This document shows positions 1 through 10,309 of a DNA stretch of 64,000 nucleotides, one piece after another; the stretch's first letter is position 1, and each line of letters starts with the position of its first letter. The position numbers were made by a program, and so were the translations under genes. The notes under the pieces are model-generated. The model had not been told where the DNA came from, searched no databases, and saw only the letters and a list, made by a program, of their open reading frames with translations. The stretch covers positions 21,793 to 85,792 of the forward strand of contig WSYH01002491.1 in the NCBI GenBank assembly GCA_036426205.1, in the 5' to 3' direction. The DNA comes from Ascaphus truei. Lineage: Eukaryota; Chordata; Amphibia; Anura; Ascaphidae.

Positions 1-93
1 GCTTTTTTTTATACCAGTTTTGTCCAATTGTTACACCTGGGAAACCTGATTAAGAAAAGACCCCAACACCTAAACAGTGAAGATCTACTACAG

Positions 94-475
94 CAGGGGT
101 GGGTTCGCAAAGTTTTTTGCTGCACCCCCCCGTGTGCCGGTCTCGGTGCTTGTGCGCCCCCCGACCCCCTCTCCAGTGACCCGGCGTCAAATGACGCAGA
201 GGGTAACGTGACATCACCCCGCAGCGTCATTTGACGTGCGTTACCATGACGACGTGTCCCATCGCAAGACCCCGCGTCGTCATTTGACGCCGCATGTCAT
301 GGCGACGTGTCCAGAAGCCGGCTGAATCCCTGTAAGTTGAGGTTGCAGAGGCCTTGTGCGGTCCCTCTGCATTTAATTTAAATGCCTTGGAGAAGAGCGC
401 GGGGCCTCTGCAACCGCCTGCGCCCCCCCCCCAGAAAATTCCCAGGGGACGCACCCCCCAGATTGCGCGTCCCTG
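94..475. mobile_element. non-autonomous hAT-type element (family B), complete with 8-bp TSD
   Basis: Starts CAGGGGTGGG and ends GCGTCCCTG, and is flanked by a perfect 8-bp direct repeat TACTACAG (86-93 and 476-483), the signature of hAT transposition. The interior is GC-rich and carries several GCGTCATTTGACG-type dyads (about 183-290) and an inverted module around GAGGCC/GGGCCTCTG (about 345-410). It has no coding capacity. It is related to the shorter element at 60874-61082, which has the same left end. Termini and TSD are seen directly; the hAT assignment rests on TSD length and CAG...CTG-like ends. Confidence 0.8.
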
Positions 476-760
476 TACTACAGTATAACACACAGGATTA
501 CAGTCAGGACAAGAGCTTGAATACTGGGTTTATTCTCCACATCTCGATGCCTCAGTGAGAAGCAGCTGCTGTGCACAGGGTGTTCCCCGCACAGGGCACA
601 TCCGGCAAACTCAAAATAGCTTGTGGTCCAATTATTTCAGCCGACTGCAAGATTCGGAGCCGCGTCATCGAGCAGAGGAAGGAGAGAAATAAGAAGTCGC
701 TATAACTTACAGTGCAGCATCCACCTGTTTTTTTCTTGAGCTTCTCTTATTAAAAAAGTA
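476..760. other. unclassified non-coding DNA
   Basis: No exon, RNA gene or repeat is recognised here. It lies between the hAT-type element and a CT-rich tract. Confidence 0.4.
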
Positions 761-1235
761 TATCTCTCTCCCCCAATCCCCTCTCTCCTCCCCTATCCTC
801 TCTCCCAAATCCCCTCTCTCTCCCGCATCCTCTCTCCCTAATCCCCTCTCCTCCATCCCCTCTCTCCCCCCCATTCTCTCTCTGTCAATCCTCCCCAACC
901 CCTCCTCTCCCCCAATCGCCCTCTCTCTCTCCCCTACCTCTCTCCAACTCTCTCCCCAATCTCCACATCCTCTCTCCCTATCCTCTCCTCCATCCCTCCC
1001 CATCTCCCATCCCTTCCTCTCCTCTCGTCCCCATCCCCTCTTCTCGTCTCTCGTCCCTCCATCCAATCTCTCCCTCTCAATCCCCCCCTTTACCCCCAAT
1101 TCCCCCTCTCTTTCCCTTACCCCCAATCCTCCTCCTCTCTCTCACCCCCATCCTCTCTCTCACCCCCATCCTCTCTCTCACCCCAATCCCCTCTCTCTCC
1201 CCCAATCCCCTCTATCCCCCCATCCCCTCTCTCTT
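761..1235. repeat. pyrimidine-rich low-complexity tract
   Basis: About 470 bp of irregular CCCCAATCCCCTCTCTC-like repeats. The reverse strand is purine-rich, so open frames through it (Glu/Arg/Gly-rich) are artefacts of composition. It adjoins the low-coordinate end of a minus-strand RTE-like fragment, so it could be a tail-derived microsatellite; that link is inference. Confidence 0.8.
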
Positions 1236-2335
1236 TTACCTTGGGGGTGGTCTCAGGCCTCCGGTGCTGTGCCGGTCTCTCCATAGTTCTTTGAGTTCTC
1301 TGCAGCTTCTGAATTGTCTTTGCATTTAGGGTCCAAGTTTCACATCCAGGCAGGATACACTGGTCAAGCACGCTCCATTTGAGACGCAGTTGAAGGTCAC
1401 CTTGTGAGATTGTCTTGTTTCTTCTGAATGTCTCCCTCCCATCTTCATTCTCCAATTGATTTCATTTGAAAGGTTCTCATCTATTGATGCTTTTTGGCCA
1501 AATTAGATATATTCTTCGACTTCTAGTTCGGTTCCACTTAACTTGATCTTTGCAGCGTTGAAACATTTGCTGAAGATCACCAGGGCCTCTGAACTTGTGG
1601 CTAAAATACGGTGTCATCCGCAAATAGTGGGCTACGCAAGTGTTGACTTTGATTACTTTTCTTCCCAATTGAATGTTCTGATCAATTCTTCATGTGTTAC
1701 TTTGAAAAGCTTTAGTGCGAGATGCTGCGAGATTCTCTAAGCTGCGGGATTGCCAACCCGTACGATTTAACCCATTGAAGTCGATGCAGTTTCCGTGTCA
1801 GATCGCTGTGGATGGCAGTCTCCCACCGTAGAGAATCTGCCCCATGGCGTCTCCCTGCCGCGCTCCCGCGCTGATCCCTACCTTGCTCGGATCTTTATGT
1901 CATCTAGTGGTTGATATGGCATTCTCATAAATGTTCTTTACAGTATCTATGGACGCTTCGTCAACACTTTGGCTTCTTAATGCATTTATAAACACTGAGG
2001 TGTAGACAGAATAACATGTGTTTTCGTAATCTACGAATCCTAAGCTTAGTGGGAGATCGTATTCATTACAGCACTACGAGAAATCACTTCTTGTACAGCT
2101 GGGATGGGATTAATTGGGACACTGCAAAATCCCACGTGTTCTCCAGACTGGGAAAAGTCCAGGGACTTTTGGTGCTTGTTAGTGAGTGCAGTATATTTGT
2201 AAGGGATTCGAAGTAGAGTGATGGGTGTGTAGTTTGTGAGGTTTTTGTATCCTTTCTTGTGGATGAGGGTTACTATGGCAATACTCCGTTGTTCTGGAAT
2301 TTCTCCAGAAATTAATGGCTAATAAGATTGTGAAT
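1236..2335 (-). pseudogene. degenerate RTE-like LINE reverse transcriptase fragment
   Basis: On the minus strand, broken frames read like the end of a non-LTR retrotransposon polymerase of the RTE type. One part (about 1236-1455) contains LPGCETWTLNAKTIQKLQ followed by RTQRTMER. Another (about 1500-1670) resembles the segment after the RT active site, and one at about 1890-2010 reads SVYTSVFINALRSQSVDE and KNIYENAIST. The order is as expected for a minus-strand copy (N-terminal parts at higher coordinates). Frameshifts and stops abound. A foreign piece at about 1735-1885 interrupts it. The clade is judged from motif resemblance only. Confidence 0.6.
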
Positions 2336-3200
2336 TTTCAAACTTTTTGGAATGTTAAAAAAAATAATAATAATTTGCAAACAGAATTGTTCCTTTGAAA
2401 CCTTTAATAGTGGAATTGTTTGTCATTGTTAATGTTCTATGAGGAAGCATTGGTATGGGTCAGTATTCAGACAAAAAACTTTGTGTTTCTATTAGATACA
2501 CAAACACACAAACACACAGAGACCCAACTGTATTGAAGGAAACTTAAAGAAGCAAAGTGCAGCTGTACATCTGCAAATAAAAATGGTGCGTGCTGTTAAG
2601 AGGCAGATGGCTGCAGAAGATATTCTAAAATGAGACCAAATGGTCTTAAAATAGCTCAGTGAGGCATACAGAATCTGCATTACTCTATAACAAACTGACA
2701 CTGCTACTGCACACAAATGTACTAGAAAAATATGAATACCGGAAGAGGTTTTTATATAGTAAATGCAATTAAGGGTGAACGCATGTGGAAGAACCGGATT
2801 ATGAAGGGGGTGCATTATAATGAAGATCAGTAAGACTAAGAACTGTTAATCAAAATACTTAGCGTTTTATTTTTAATCTGCTTGGCATAGGATTTGTGCA
2901 AAACACTACATGATGAGCCATATTTCCTGTAATTACATATACAGTATGTACACGGGAAGCCGTGCGTGTGAATGTGAATGTTACGTGAACTGAACATATA
3001 CACGTGGACCCGCTCACAAGGCTACAGCAGCAGGCCCGCAGGAAAGTGCATTAATACCGTCTGAATACCAAAAGGAGAGAAATGAAGGGAAATGAATATT
3101 TATTCTCCAAGGACCCTGAACTGCATAAGGTGTGCGCCACCCGGATTTAAGAGACATACGATATGTGCATACATTGCTATATTTAGGTGTGTCACTTAGA
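2336..3200. other. unclassified non-coding DNA
   Basis: AT-rich sequence with a short AAT run near 2360 and a short CA-rich stretch near 2500. No exon-like or transposon-like structure is recognised. Confidence 0.4.
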
Positions 3201-3554
3201 CAGGGGAGGGGGGGTCAACTTCGGTCTTCAAGACCCCCCCCCCCTCCCCAGCAGGTCAAGTTTTAAGGTTATCCCAGCTTCAGCAAAGGTGGCTCAATCA
3301 GTCCCAGCTTCAGTACAGGTGGCTCAATCCATCTCTGCTCCAGCACATGGGGTTCAATCAGTCCCTGCTTCAGTACAGGTGGCTCAATCCATCTCTGCTC
3401 CAGCACATGGGGTTCAATCAGTCCCTGCTTCAGTACAGGTGGCTCAATCCATCCCTGCTTCAGCACAGGTGGCTCAGTATTTGACTGAGCCACTGATTGA
3501 GCCACCTGGGCTGAAGCAGGAATATCCTGACTTGTCCAGAGTTGGCCGCCCCTG
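3201..3554. mobile_element. palindromic hAT-type MITE (family A), internally expanded
   Basis: The left end CAGGGGAGGG... and right end ...GGCCGCCCCTG frame inverted arms that share the family core (CAGGTCA...TTCAGCACAGGTGGCTCA). The interior holds a tandem series of a roughly 30-bp module (GGCTCAATCAGTCCCTGCTTC and variants), about five copies, more than in most family members. This element is non-coding; apparent open frames across it are repeat translations. Confidence 0.7.
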
Positions 3555-3620
3555 ATATAGAATAAAGCCCTTAGTCTCAAAATGAATCAATCTGAACATA
3601 TGTACGAGTAGAGATGTATT

Positions 3621-3710
3621 CGACTGAGGCACTGGTAGAGCCATCTGTGCTGAAGCTGGGATAGCCTTAAAACCTGACCTGTTGGGGGGTCTTGAGGACG
3701 GGAGTCGAGG
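3621..3710. mobile_element. family A MITE, 3' half only
   Basis: Carries the right-arm sequence GAGCCATCTGTGCTGAAG, then AACCTGACCTGTTGGGG and TCTTGAGGAC. The left arm is missing. Confidence 0.6.
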
Positions 3711-4839
3711 AGTGGAGTCTATATAGGTAGAACTGTTTAATGACACTTTGTTCCTGCTCAATCTCCCTCCAGACTTTATAGAGACTCGACAAGCAATTGA
3801 AGGCTGAAGGAGAACCTTCCGTAAGCTGCCTCCCCGATGTGACGAGCGGTCCCACTTCTTAGTAATGAGACGCTGTGGGTCTCTACAAAGGTTAGGGATA
3901 CATGGGAGAATGAGCTCTCGCTGCTTTGCTTTAAATCGTGCTTATCACTTATCTTTTAATATAATTGTACAACTGTATGGGCCTTGAATTCTCCCTCTGG
4001 TGTGTTAGGATAAGGCAGGGGGGCGCATCTTCTCCCCGTGCGCACCCATAGGGCAATCCACCCATGTGCAAAACTAACGAATATCTTTAAAAAAATTCTC
4101 TACAAATGTAACATTACCAGAATTTTGCCAGAATATCATTAATAAAAGTTGCTACTAAAAGGCCCCGTGACCTTGCAGATTGACCCGTGACCTTGCAGAT
4201 TGACCCTTAGTGCTTTCTGCAGCTTTTTCCACTTATTCGCCAACTTAAGTGAAAGATTTGCACATCTCCAGAAGTGATCCCACTTGAAATGAAGCGCTGT
4301 CCTTGGTGTTGAAGTACTGTAGCACTGATCACTCACAGGGACCGCGGTATGTTATAGGCATAAATGACATTGAGAAGTGGGTTGCATGTAAAGTTCCAAT
4401 ATCTACAGATAACACAGATTTACATAATAGCCTAAATACAAGGGAAATAGGTTACAGACGACTGACAAAATGCATAATTAGTTATATAAATACAGATGAA
4501 ATGTAATGAGATACAGTGCCCCTAAAGCAAATATTACTACATATTTTTCATAAGTTTATTATAGACAAGAAAAATTAACATTCATCCCGGCTGTCAGATG
4601 CAGCAGACGGGACAATAGGAATTTTGAGCTGACTGTGATGCCCCAAAGGGGAAGACCCGCAAGCATTGGACTCGAGCAATGTCAAATTCTGGATTACGTT
4701 GTTTGGTTGTCAAAAACAAAACAGCATACCTGAGCATTACACAGAGAAGGGTAAATTAATTGGCAAATGTGACCTAGGATTAGTATTATAATGAATATTG
4801 ATTATTTATATTGGAGTAAATGTGAAATATTGAATATAT
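3711..4839. other. unclassified non-coding DNA
   Basis: No gene seen. A 23-bp direct duplication (GTGACCTTGCAGATTGACCC) sits at about 4166-4206. Confidence 0.4.
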
Positions 4840-5157
4840 CATCATTCATCGTCATCATCATCCATCATATCCATCCGTCCATCATATCCATCCATCATAT
4901 CCATCCATCCTTCCATCATATCCATCCATCATATCCATCCGTCCATCATATCCATCCATTCATCCATCATATCCATCCATCCATCATATCCATCCATCCT
5001 TCCATCCATCATATCCATCCTTCCATCATATCATCCATCATATCCATCCATCCATCATATCCATCCGTCCATCATATCCATCCATCCTTCCATCATATCC
5101 ATCATATCCATCCATTCATCATATCCATCCATCATATCCATCATATCCATCCATCCT
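4840..5157. repeat. (TCCATCATATCCATCC)n microsatellite
   Basis: About 320 bp of ATCCATCC and ATCATATCC units. It directly abuts the 3' end of a minus-strand RTE-like fragment (5158-5270). On that strand it reads GGATGGATATGATGG repeats, consistent with the element's simple-repeat tail having expanded. Confidence 0.85.
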
Positions 5158-5270
5158 CTCCAATGGTCTTCCAGGTCCTGCGGTTGCAGCTTCTCTTCTC
5201 CACGTTGCTCCAACAGAGTTTCTGATTTCATCCTCTGATCATGGGAGTCATTATCTTGAACTTTTTTTAA
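5158..5270 (-). mobile_element. RTE-like LINE 3' end
   Basis: The minus strand reads GTTGGAGCAACGTGGAGAAG, then GCTGCAACCGCAGGACCTGG, matching the C-terminal coding end seen at 44240-44310 (GTTGGAGCAGCGTGGAGAAG and CCGCAGGACCTGG). The copy is 5'-truncated and followed by the microsatellite tail. Confidence 0.6.
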
Positions 5271-5615
5271 AGCCCCCTCCCGCCTTAAACCTCTCTGACT
5301 GAGTGCCCCACACCTCTGGAATGCCCTTCCCCTCAATACCCGACTAGCACCCTCTCTATCCACCTTTAAGACCCACCTTAAGACACACTTGCTTAAAGAA
5401 GCATATGGGTAGCACCGTGGCTGATACTATACATGATACATAAAGCTTGGCCCCCCTGGCAGACACACTTACCAAAATGCCCTCCTACTGTTTGTACGTT
5501 CCTCCTACCTACCAATTAGATTGTAAGCTCCTCGGAGCAGGGACTCCTTTTCCTAAATATTACTTTTATGTCTAAAGCACTTATTCCCCAGATCTGTTAT
5601 TTATATTATTTGTTA
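5271..5615 (+). mobile_element. 5'-truncated L2-like LINE, 3' end
   Basis: Nearly the same as the 3' end of the longer LINE at 6995-7310: CACACCTCTGGAATGCCCTT, then CCCGACTAGCACCCTCTC, AATTAGATTGTAAGCTCCTC and AGCAGGGACTCC. Only the last few C-terminal codons and the 3' UTR remain. Confidence 0.75.
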
Positions 5616-5882
5616 CTACGACAGTCAAAGCCTCCACTTTGGGTCAGCCAATGGGAAGCTGAAATGTCACCTCACAATGTTACGCTTTCTATTGGCTGCC
5701 ACAGTGAGGTTGACCGCAGGGTGTTTGACCACACTGGCCAGTTTGATTGTCTAGGACCAGAATTCTTATACCGGAATTTCAAAGTGAAATGTCTCAGGAA
5801 CCGGGGCGTCCTGAAGCCTGGAAATCTGCCGTACAATTCTTGGGGGCCCAATGTTTCAAATAAGCTAAGATTATCTACAGCA

Positions 5883-5958
5883 GAGATGGTCAGCGCCAGT
5901 CCTCACGGGCCACCAACGGGTCAGGTTTGCTTCAGCCCAGGTGGCTCAATAGGTGGCA
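5883..5958. mobile_element. family A MITE fragment
   Basis: GCCAGTCCTCACGGGCCACC and GGGTCAGG match the left arm; the centre is deleted and the right arm is absent. Confidence 0.55.
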
Positions 5959-6217
5959 TGGATTGCTACTTTAGATGATACTTTACTACCGATAACTGTT
6001 TCATTGTATTTTTCCATCCCGAACAACAACAGCTTCATAACATAGAATGTAAATTAAGATAAATGTGGGAGACAAAAGATAGCATAATTAATGATCTTTC
6101 AAGCCTGTGGTGAGATGTGTTCGGGTTATATTACTGACCGTAGATGTGACGATGCTGTTACTGAAGGCAATGTCATTGATCCGCCAATAGTTTGATTGAG
6201 TTTGTAGTACAATAATG

Positions 6218-7405
6218 TAGGGCTCTGTCCTGGGACCACTTCTCTTTTCTCTGTACACACTCTCTCTAGGTGACCTAATAACATCTTTTGGGTTTAATTA
6301 TCACCTCTATGCCGACGACACACAAATATACTTTTCAACACCTGACCTTACACCTGCTGTACAAACCAAAGTTTCTGAATGTCTCTCTGCTATATCATCC
6401 TGGATGGCCCTCCGACGCCTTAAACTCAACATGGCTAAAACAGAGCTCCTCATACTTCCTCCCAAACCTGGCCCTACTACCTCCTTCCACATTACTGTTG
6501 GAACTACAATCATTCACCCAGTAGCCCAAGCACGCTGCCTAGGGGTCACATTCGACTCCTCTCTCAAATTCGCCCCTCACTTCAAAACATTTTAAAACTT
6601 GTCGCTTTTTTCCTCCGCAATATACATAAGATCGCCCTTTCCTCTGTTGTTCGAATGCTAAAACTTGACTACAGGCCCTCATCTCTCCCGTCTTGATTAC
6701 TGTAACCTCCTGCTGTCTTGCCTTCGCCTCTCACCTGTCTCTCCTACAATCTATCCTAAATGCTGCGGCAGAAATCACTCAATCTTTCAAATCTGTCTCA
6801 GCGTTTCTGCTGAAATCCCTTCCGGGCTTCCGATCAAATCCCGCATCTCACATCCATTCTTCTCTCACTTTTAAAGCTTTACACTCTTCTGCCCCTCCTA
6901 CATCTTGCCCTAATTTTCTTCGTATGCACCATCCCCGAATTTGGTTTCTGCTCAAGGAGTCTACTTTACCCCCTTGTATCTAAAGCCTCTCCGCCGTTAA
7001 AACCTTTTTCACTGACTGCCCACACCTCTGGAATGCCCTTCCCCTCAGTACCCGACTAGCACCCTCTCTATCCACCTTTAAGACCCACCTTAAGACACAC
7101 TGCTTAAAGAAGCTATGATAGCACTGTGGATATCTGAACACATGATAATAAAGCTTGGCCCCCGCAGATGACTCTACCTGAACTCCCTCCTACTGTCTCT
7201 GTACGTTCTCCCTACCTACCAATTAGACTGTAAGCTCCCGGGGCAGGGACTCCTCTTCCGAAATGTTACTTTTATGTCTAAAGCACTTATTCCATGATTG
7301 TTATTTTATATTATCTGTTTTATTTGATTACCAGCGTATTACTACTTGAAGCGCTGTACACTAATGGCGCTTATAAATAAGACTACAATACAATACAATA
7401 CAATG
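6218..7405 (+). mobile_element. 5'-truncated L2/CR1-like LINE with RT fragment
   Basis: An open frame at 6221-6595 begins [20 protein letters not shown] and contains the reverse-transcriptase active-site motif YADD (6308-6319, in LYADDTQIY), then [20 protein letters not shown]. It is followed by frameshifted C-terminal coding pieces and a 3' UTR with TGTAAGCTCCCGGGGCAGGG, ending in ACAATACAATACA repeats. Reverse transcription of its own RNA would be the role of an intact copy; this one is truncated just inside the RT domain and frameshifted after 6595, so it is dead. The L2/CR1 assignment rests on the [11 protein letters not shown] and YADDTQIY motifs and the type of 3' UTR. Confidence 0.8.
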
Positions 7406-8820
7406 TGAATAATAATGACCATATCAGTAAAAGACAGAAGTGTACAATATGCCTTATCTTTATTCCGATGCTGACTTTCCTCCAGGGGTACGTGACTTCC
7501 ACCGAACTAATGTATTCACGGGGATATGTTTCTGGCATTCCAACTTGTAGCAGTCACGTCGAAGCATTGTAATTTGCCAAATTAAGTGTAATTATAATAA
7601 TGGCAAAAAGATGATAGTGTCGCCAGATTTGACAAGATGATTTCTGCCTCTGTAATCAAAGTGATTAGCGTTACATGTCACTTAGGACAGGGCACTTAGG
7701 TGAAACCCAGAATCTAGAGCCCTATTAAAGTTTCCGGCTCCAGTGTAATTAAATCATGTTTCAGATGCATAGTGGAGGATAAGCAAATTTACTTCAACGC
7801 CTTTCTAAATTCAGACCAGATCCTGTTGACTTCGGTGTCAGACTTTTCCGTGCGCGTCTCCGGATAATTCCAGACACTAAGAAACGGAGATCTGAAAACC
7901 CGTCTTTTTTTTCCCAATTGTCACTTTTTTTTTTTTTTATAACTTGTAATTTTTATTAGTCACTTAAAAGAAAAAAAAAGAATATTTTTAAGTCACTTTT
8001 AAAAATATACTTTTTTTTTTTTTACCAACTAAAAAACAGCGGCAGATTCCTCAGTGACAAACAATTCTGTTACAACTGGAAGTATTTTGGCGAATCTGAT
8101 GCTGTTTTCTCCCTGGTGTGAAGCTGAAACCTGGGATTAAAATGGCCGAGATACGTATTTGGATTCTCACAGTACGGATGCATTCGGCGTCATTGTCTCT
8201 TTGATGCATTCTGGTTGGATTAGTTTTGATATTCTGCACTAACACTGCCATTGACGGCTATGGAAACTCAGTGATATTCTGCATTATAATGGGTTATGTT
8301 GTGTTATCTGGGGAATCACACGGATTACGTCTGCATGTATATTCTCTGTGAAATAGATGCACAAGGGAAATCCATAAAATAATCCAACATTTTTAACGAA
8401 TCCCTTTGGGTGGGTTTCTGGACATATCCTAGTAGATATCATGGATTTTATCCAAGTATATATTGCGAGTATTTTCCGTTCCCTAAAGGCAGCCACGGAA
8501 CTTAATATGTGGTGTGTTAGGAAATGTCAGGATCAGGCTGCAGTCTGCACTCCAAGGCATAGAATTATCTATCAGAGGGCTAGATACTTCTTCAGATCAA
8601 CTTTCTTTTTCTTCCATGATAGTTTTTGTATCCTGGCATCGCTCTTTGATGTGTTAAATTGCCGTGCAATCTCACTGTAATATTTATAATGGCAATTGTG
8701 CTGCAAAAATGCTGAGGCTGAATCATTGTGATTAAAGGGTTGTGACATTCTTTCCCATCAAAGACATCTTCTTGGATACATCTGCAGTGAATAACAGATA
8801 CCGCTGTGCGCACAGTCACA
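7406..8820. other. unclassified non-coding DNA with poly-T/poly-A tracts
   Basis: Poly-T runs near 7925-7938 and 8011-8023 and an A-rich stretch near 7968. No exon or known repeat is recognised. Confidence 0.4.
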
Positions 8821-8874
8821 TGTCTCAGGCAGGTCTGCAACCCATTCCCCAATATCTCTTAGCATAGGGTCGCC
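8821..8874 (-). repeat. octamer-core repeat (family C), 3' part, split by insertion
   Basis: Contains GTCTCAGGCAGGTCTGCA and ATATCTCTTAGCA, the part of the family that normally lies next to the GCTTCCATTGCAGC segment. Here that segment is displaced to 9701, after an inserted G-rich element. Confidence 0.65.
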
Positions 8875-9700
8875 GACAGGGGGGGGGAGCCGGGACAATT
8901 GTCCCTGGCCCGGAAGATGCAGGGGGCCCGGCCGGCCACGCTGGCGGTTGGGCCTGACCTCTGGCCGGGCCCCAGCTGCCCCAGGGCCACAAGTTCTGCG
9001 TCCAGTTGCCAGGCCCCAGCTTCCCCCCCCCCCCCCCCAATGCAGCAGGCCTCTCTCCACTGCTGTTGTGGCCTCCCATGTAGGCCTCGCCCCCGCGCTG
9101 GAGGTTTGGCGTCTGGACAGCGCGGCACCAAAGGTGCGCGCATGTGTGCTATGTATGGGGGGGGGGAGGGGGTCTGCAGGGAGTATTATGTGTGATGTGC
9201 AGGGGGAGGGGATGTGATGTGCAGGGGGAGGGGATGTGATGTGCTGGGTGGGGGCGGGGATATGTGAGTCGTGGCTGTGGGGGATGGATGGCTGGGTGGG
9301 GGGGGGGGTTGTGATGTGCTGGTGGGGGGGGGGGGTATGTGATGGTGCTGGGTTGGGGGGGGGGTTTGTTTGATTGCGGGTGGGGGGGTGTGTGATGGTG
9401 CGGTGGGTGGGGGGTGTGTGATTGCTGGTGGGGGAGTGTGATGTGCTGGGGAGTACTTGTATTATGGACATGATGTGCAGGGGTGATGTGTGATGTGGGG
9501 AGGGGGTATTATGTTATGGAGAGGGGTGTGGGGTTTTTGGGGGTGGGAGGGAGAGGGGTGGGGGCATGTGGGAGGAAGAGGTGGCTGAGAAAGTAGAGGG
9601 GGGGGGGGGGGAGTCTGCTGGGCCGCCCGACACTGGGGGTGGGGGGAGGGCCCAGTGGAAACTGTAATCATGGCCCCAGGGAAAGCTGTCTGAGGCCCTG
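8875..9700. mobile_element. G-rich element inserted into a family C repeat
   Basis: Begins TAGGGTCGCCGACAGGGGGG and ends GAGGCCCTG, close to the CAGGGCCGCC...GGCCCTG termini of the small element at 44995-45064. The interior includes GGCCCGGCCGG-type sequence and, from about 9150 to 9620, a GATGTGCTGGTGGGGG minisatellite with long G runs. Family C sequence resumes on both sides, so it is an insertion. The exact ends are uncertain by a few bases and no clear 8-bp TSD remains. Confidence 0.55.
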
Positions 9701-9790
9701 TACCGTGCTTCCATTGCAGCTAGGGATTCTGGGTAATGACATGCAAATGAGCACACAGAGTCACCTTTTGCTCTTATCCATTTTAACATG
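9701..9790 (-). repeat. octamer-core repeat (family C), 5' part
   Basis: Minus-strand copy with GCTTCCATTGCAGCTAGGGA, TTCTGGGTAATGACATGCAA and ATGAGCAC. The ATGCAAAT octamer is intact. Confidence 0.7.
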
Positions 9791-10309
9791 GACCCCTGCA
9801 AGGTCTGCCTGCCACATTACACCGCTCCTACGACACACCAGGGGTACAGAATGATACATCTGGCGTCACACAAAGGTAACCTCTGGGTCTTTAGAAACAC
9901 ACAGTGTCCCAGAGAAATCAAGTGGGGTCCCCTGAAGAAGTTGGTGCCGTTCCTCAGCACTTCTTTTGCCTCCATTTTGCAAGCGGGAGACTTAGTGCAG
10001 GGGGATCTGTGAGCAGGCAAAAACTAGACTATAAAACAAAACATCTTAGTAATAGGGGTGCCAGGCGGCTTCTCCAAAAATACTGTAAACAATGGTGAAA
10101 GGTGAGACAACACACTTTTCACCTCTCTCTGCTCCAGTGTTTTCTGCCTTCGGCCCCACCCCTGGCTCCTGACACTCTCCTCGATTGGTGCATTACCAGC
10201 AGCAACCAATCCGAATGGAGGGAAGCTGTCCATCCCCCAAGCAACAGCCCTGCTCTCTCCCTGCTCGGGGAAATCCTGAAGCCCCCCAGACAGGTCACCA
10301 CATCCAAAA
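9791..10309. other. unclassified non-coding DNA
   Basis: No feature recognised before the 33-bp array begins. Confidence 0.4.

Noticed and set aside
6221..6595. RT open frame as an active gene
   Set aside because: Truncated inside the RT domain, frameshifted after 6595, with a 5'-truncated LINE structure.
8758..9471. 237-codon Pro/Thr/His-rich frame
   Set aside because: It crosses the nested G-rich insertion and its GATGTGCTGG minisatellite; a repeat translation.
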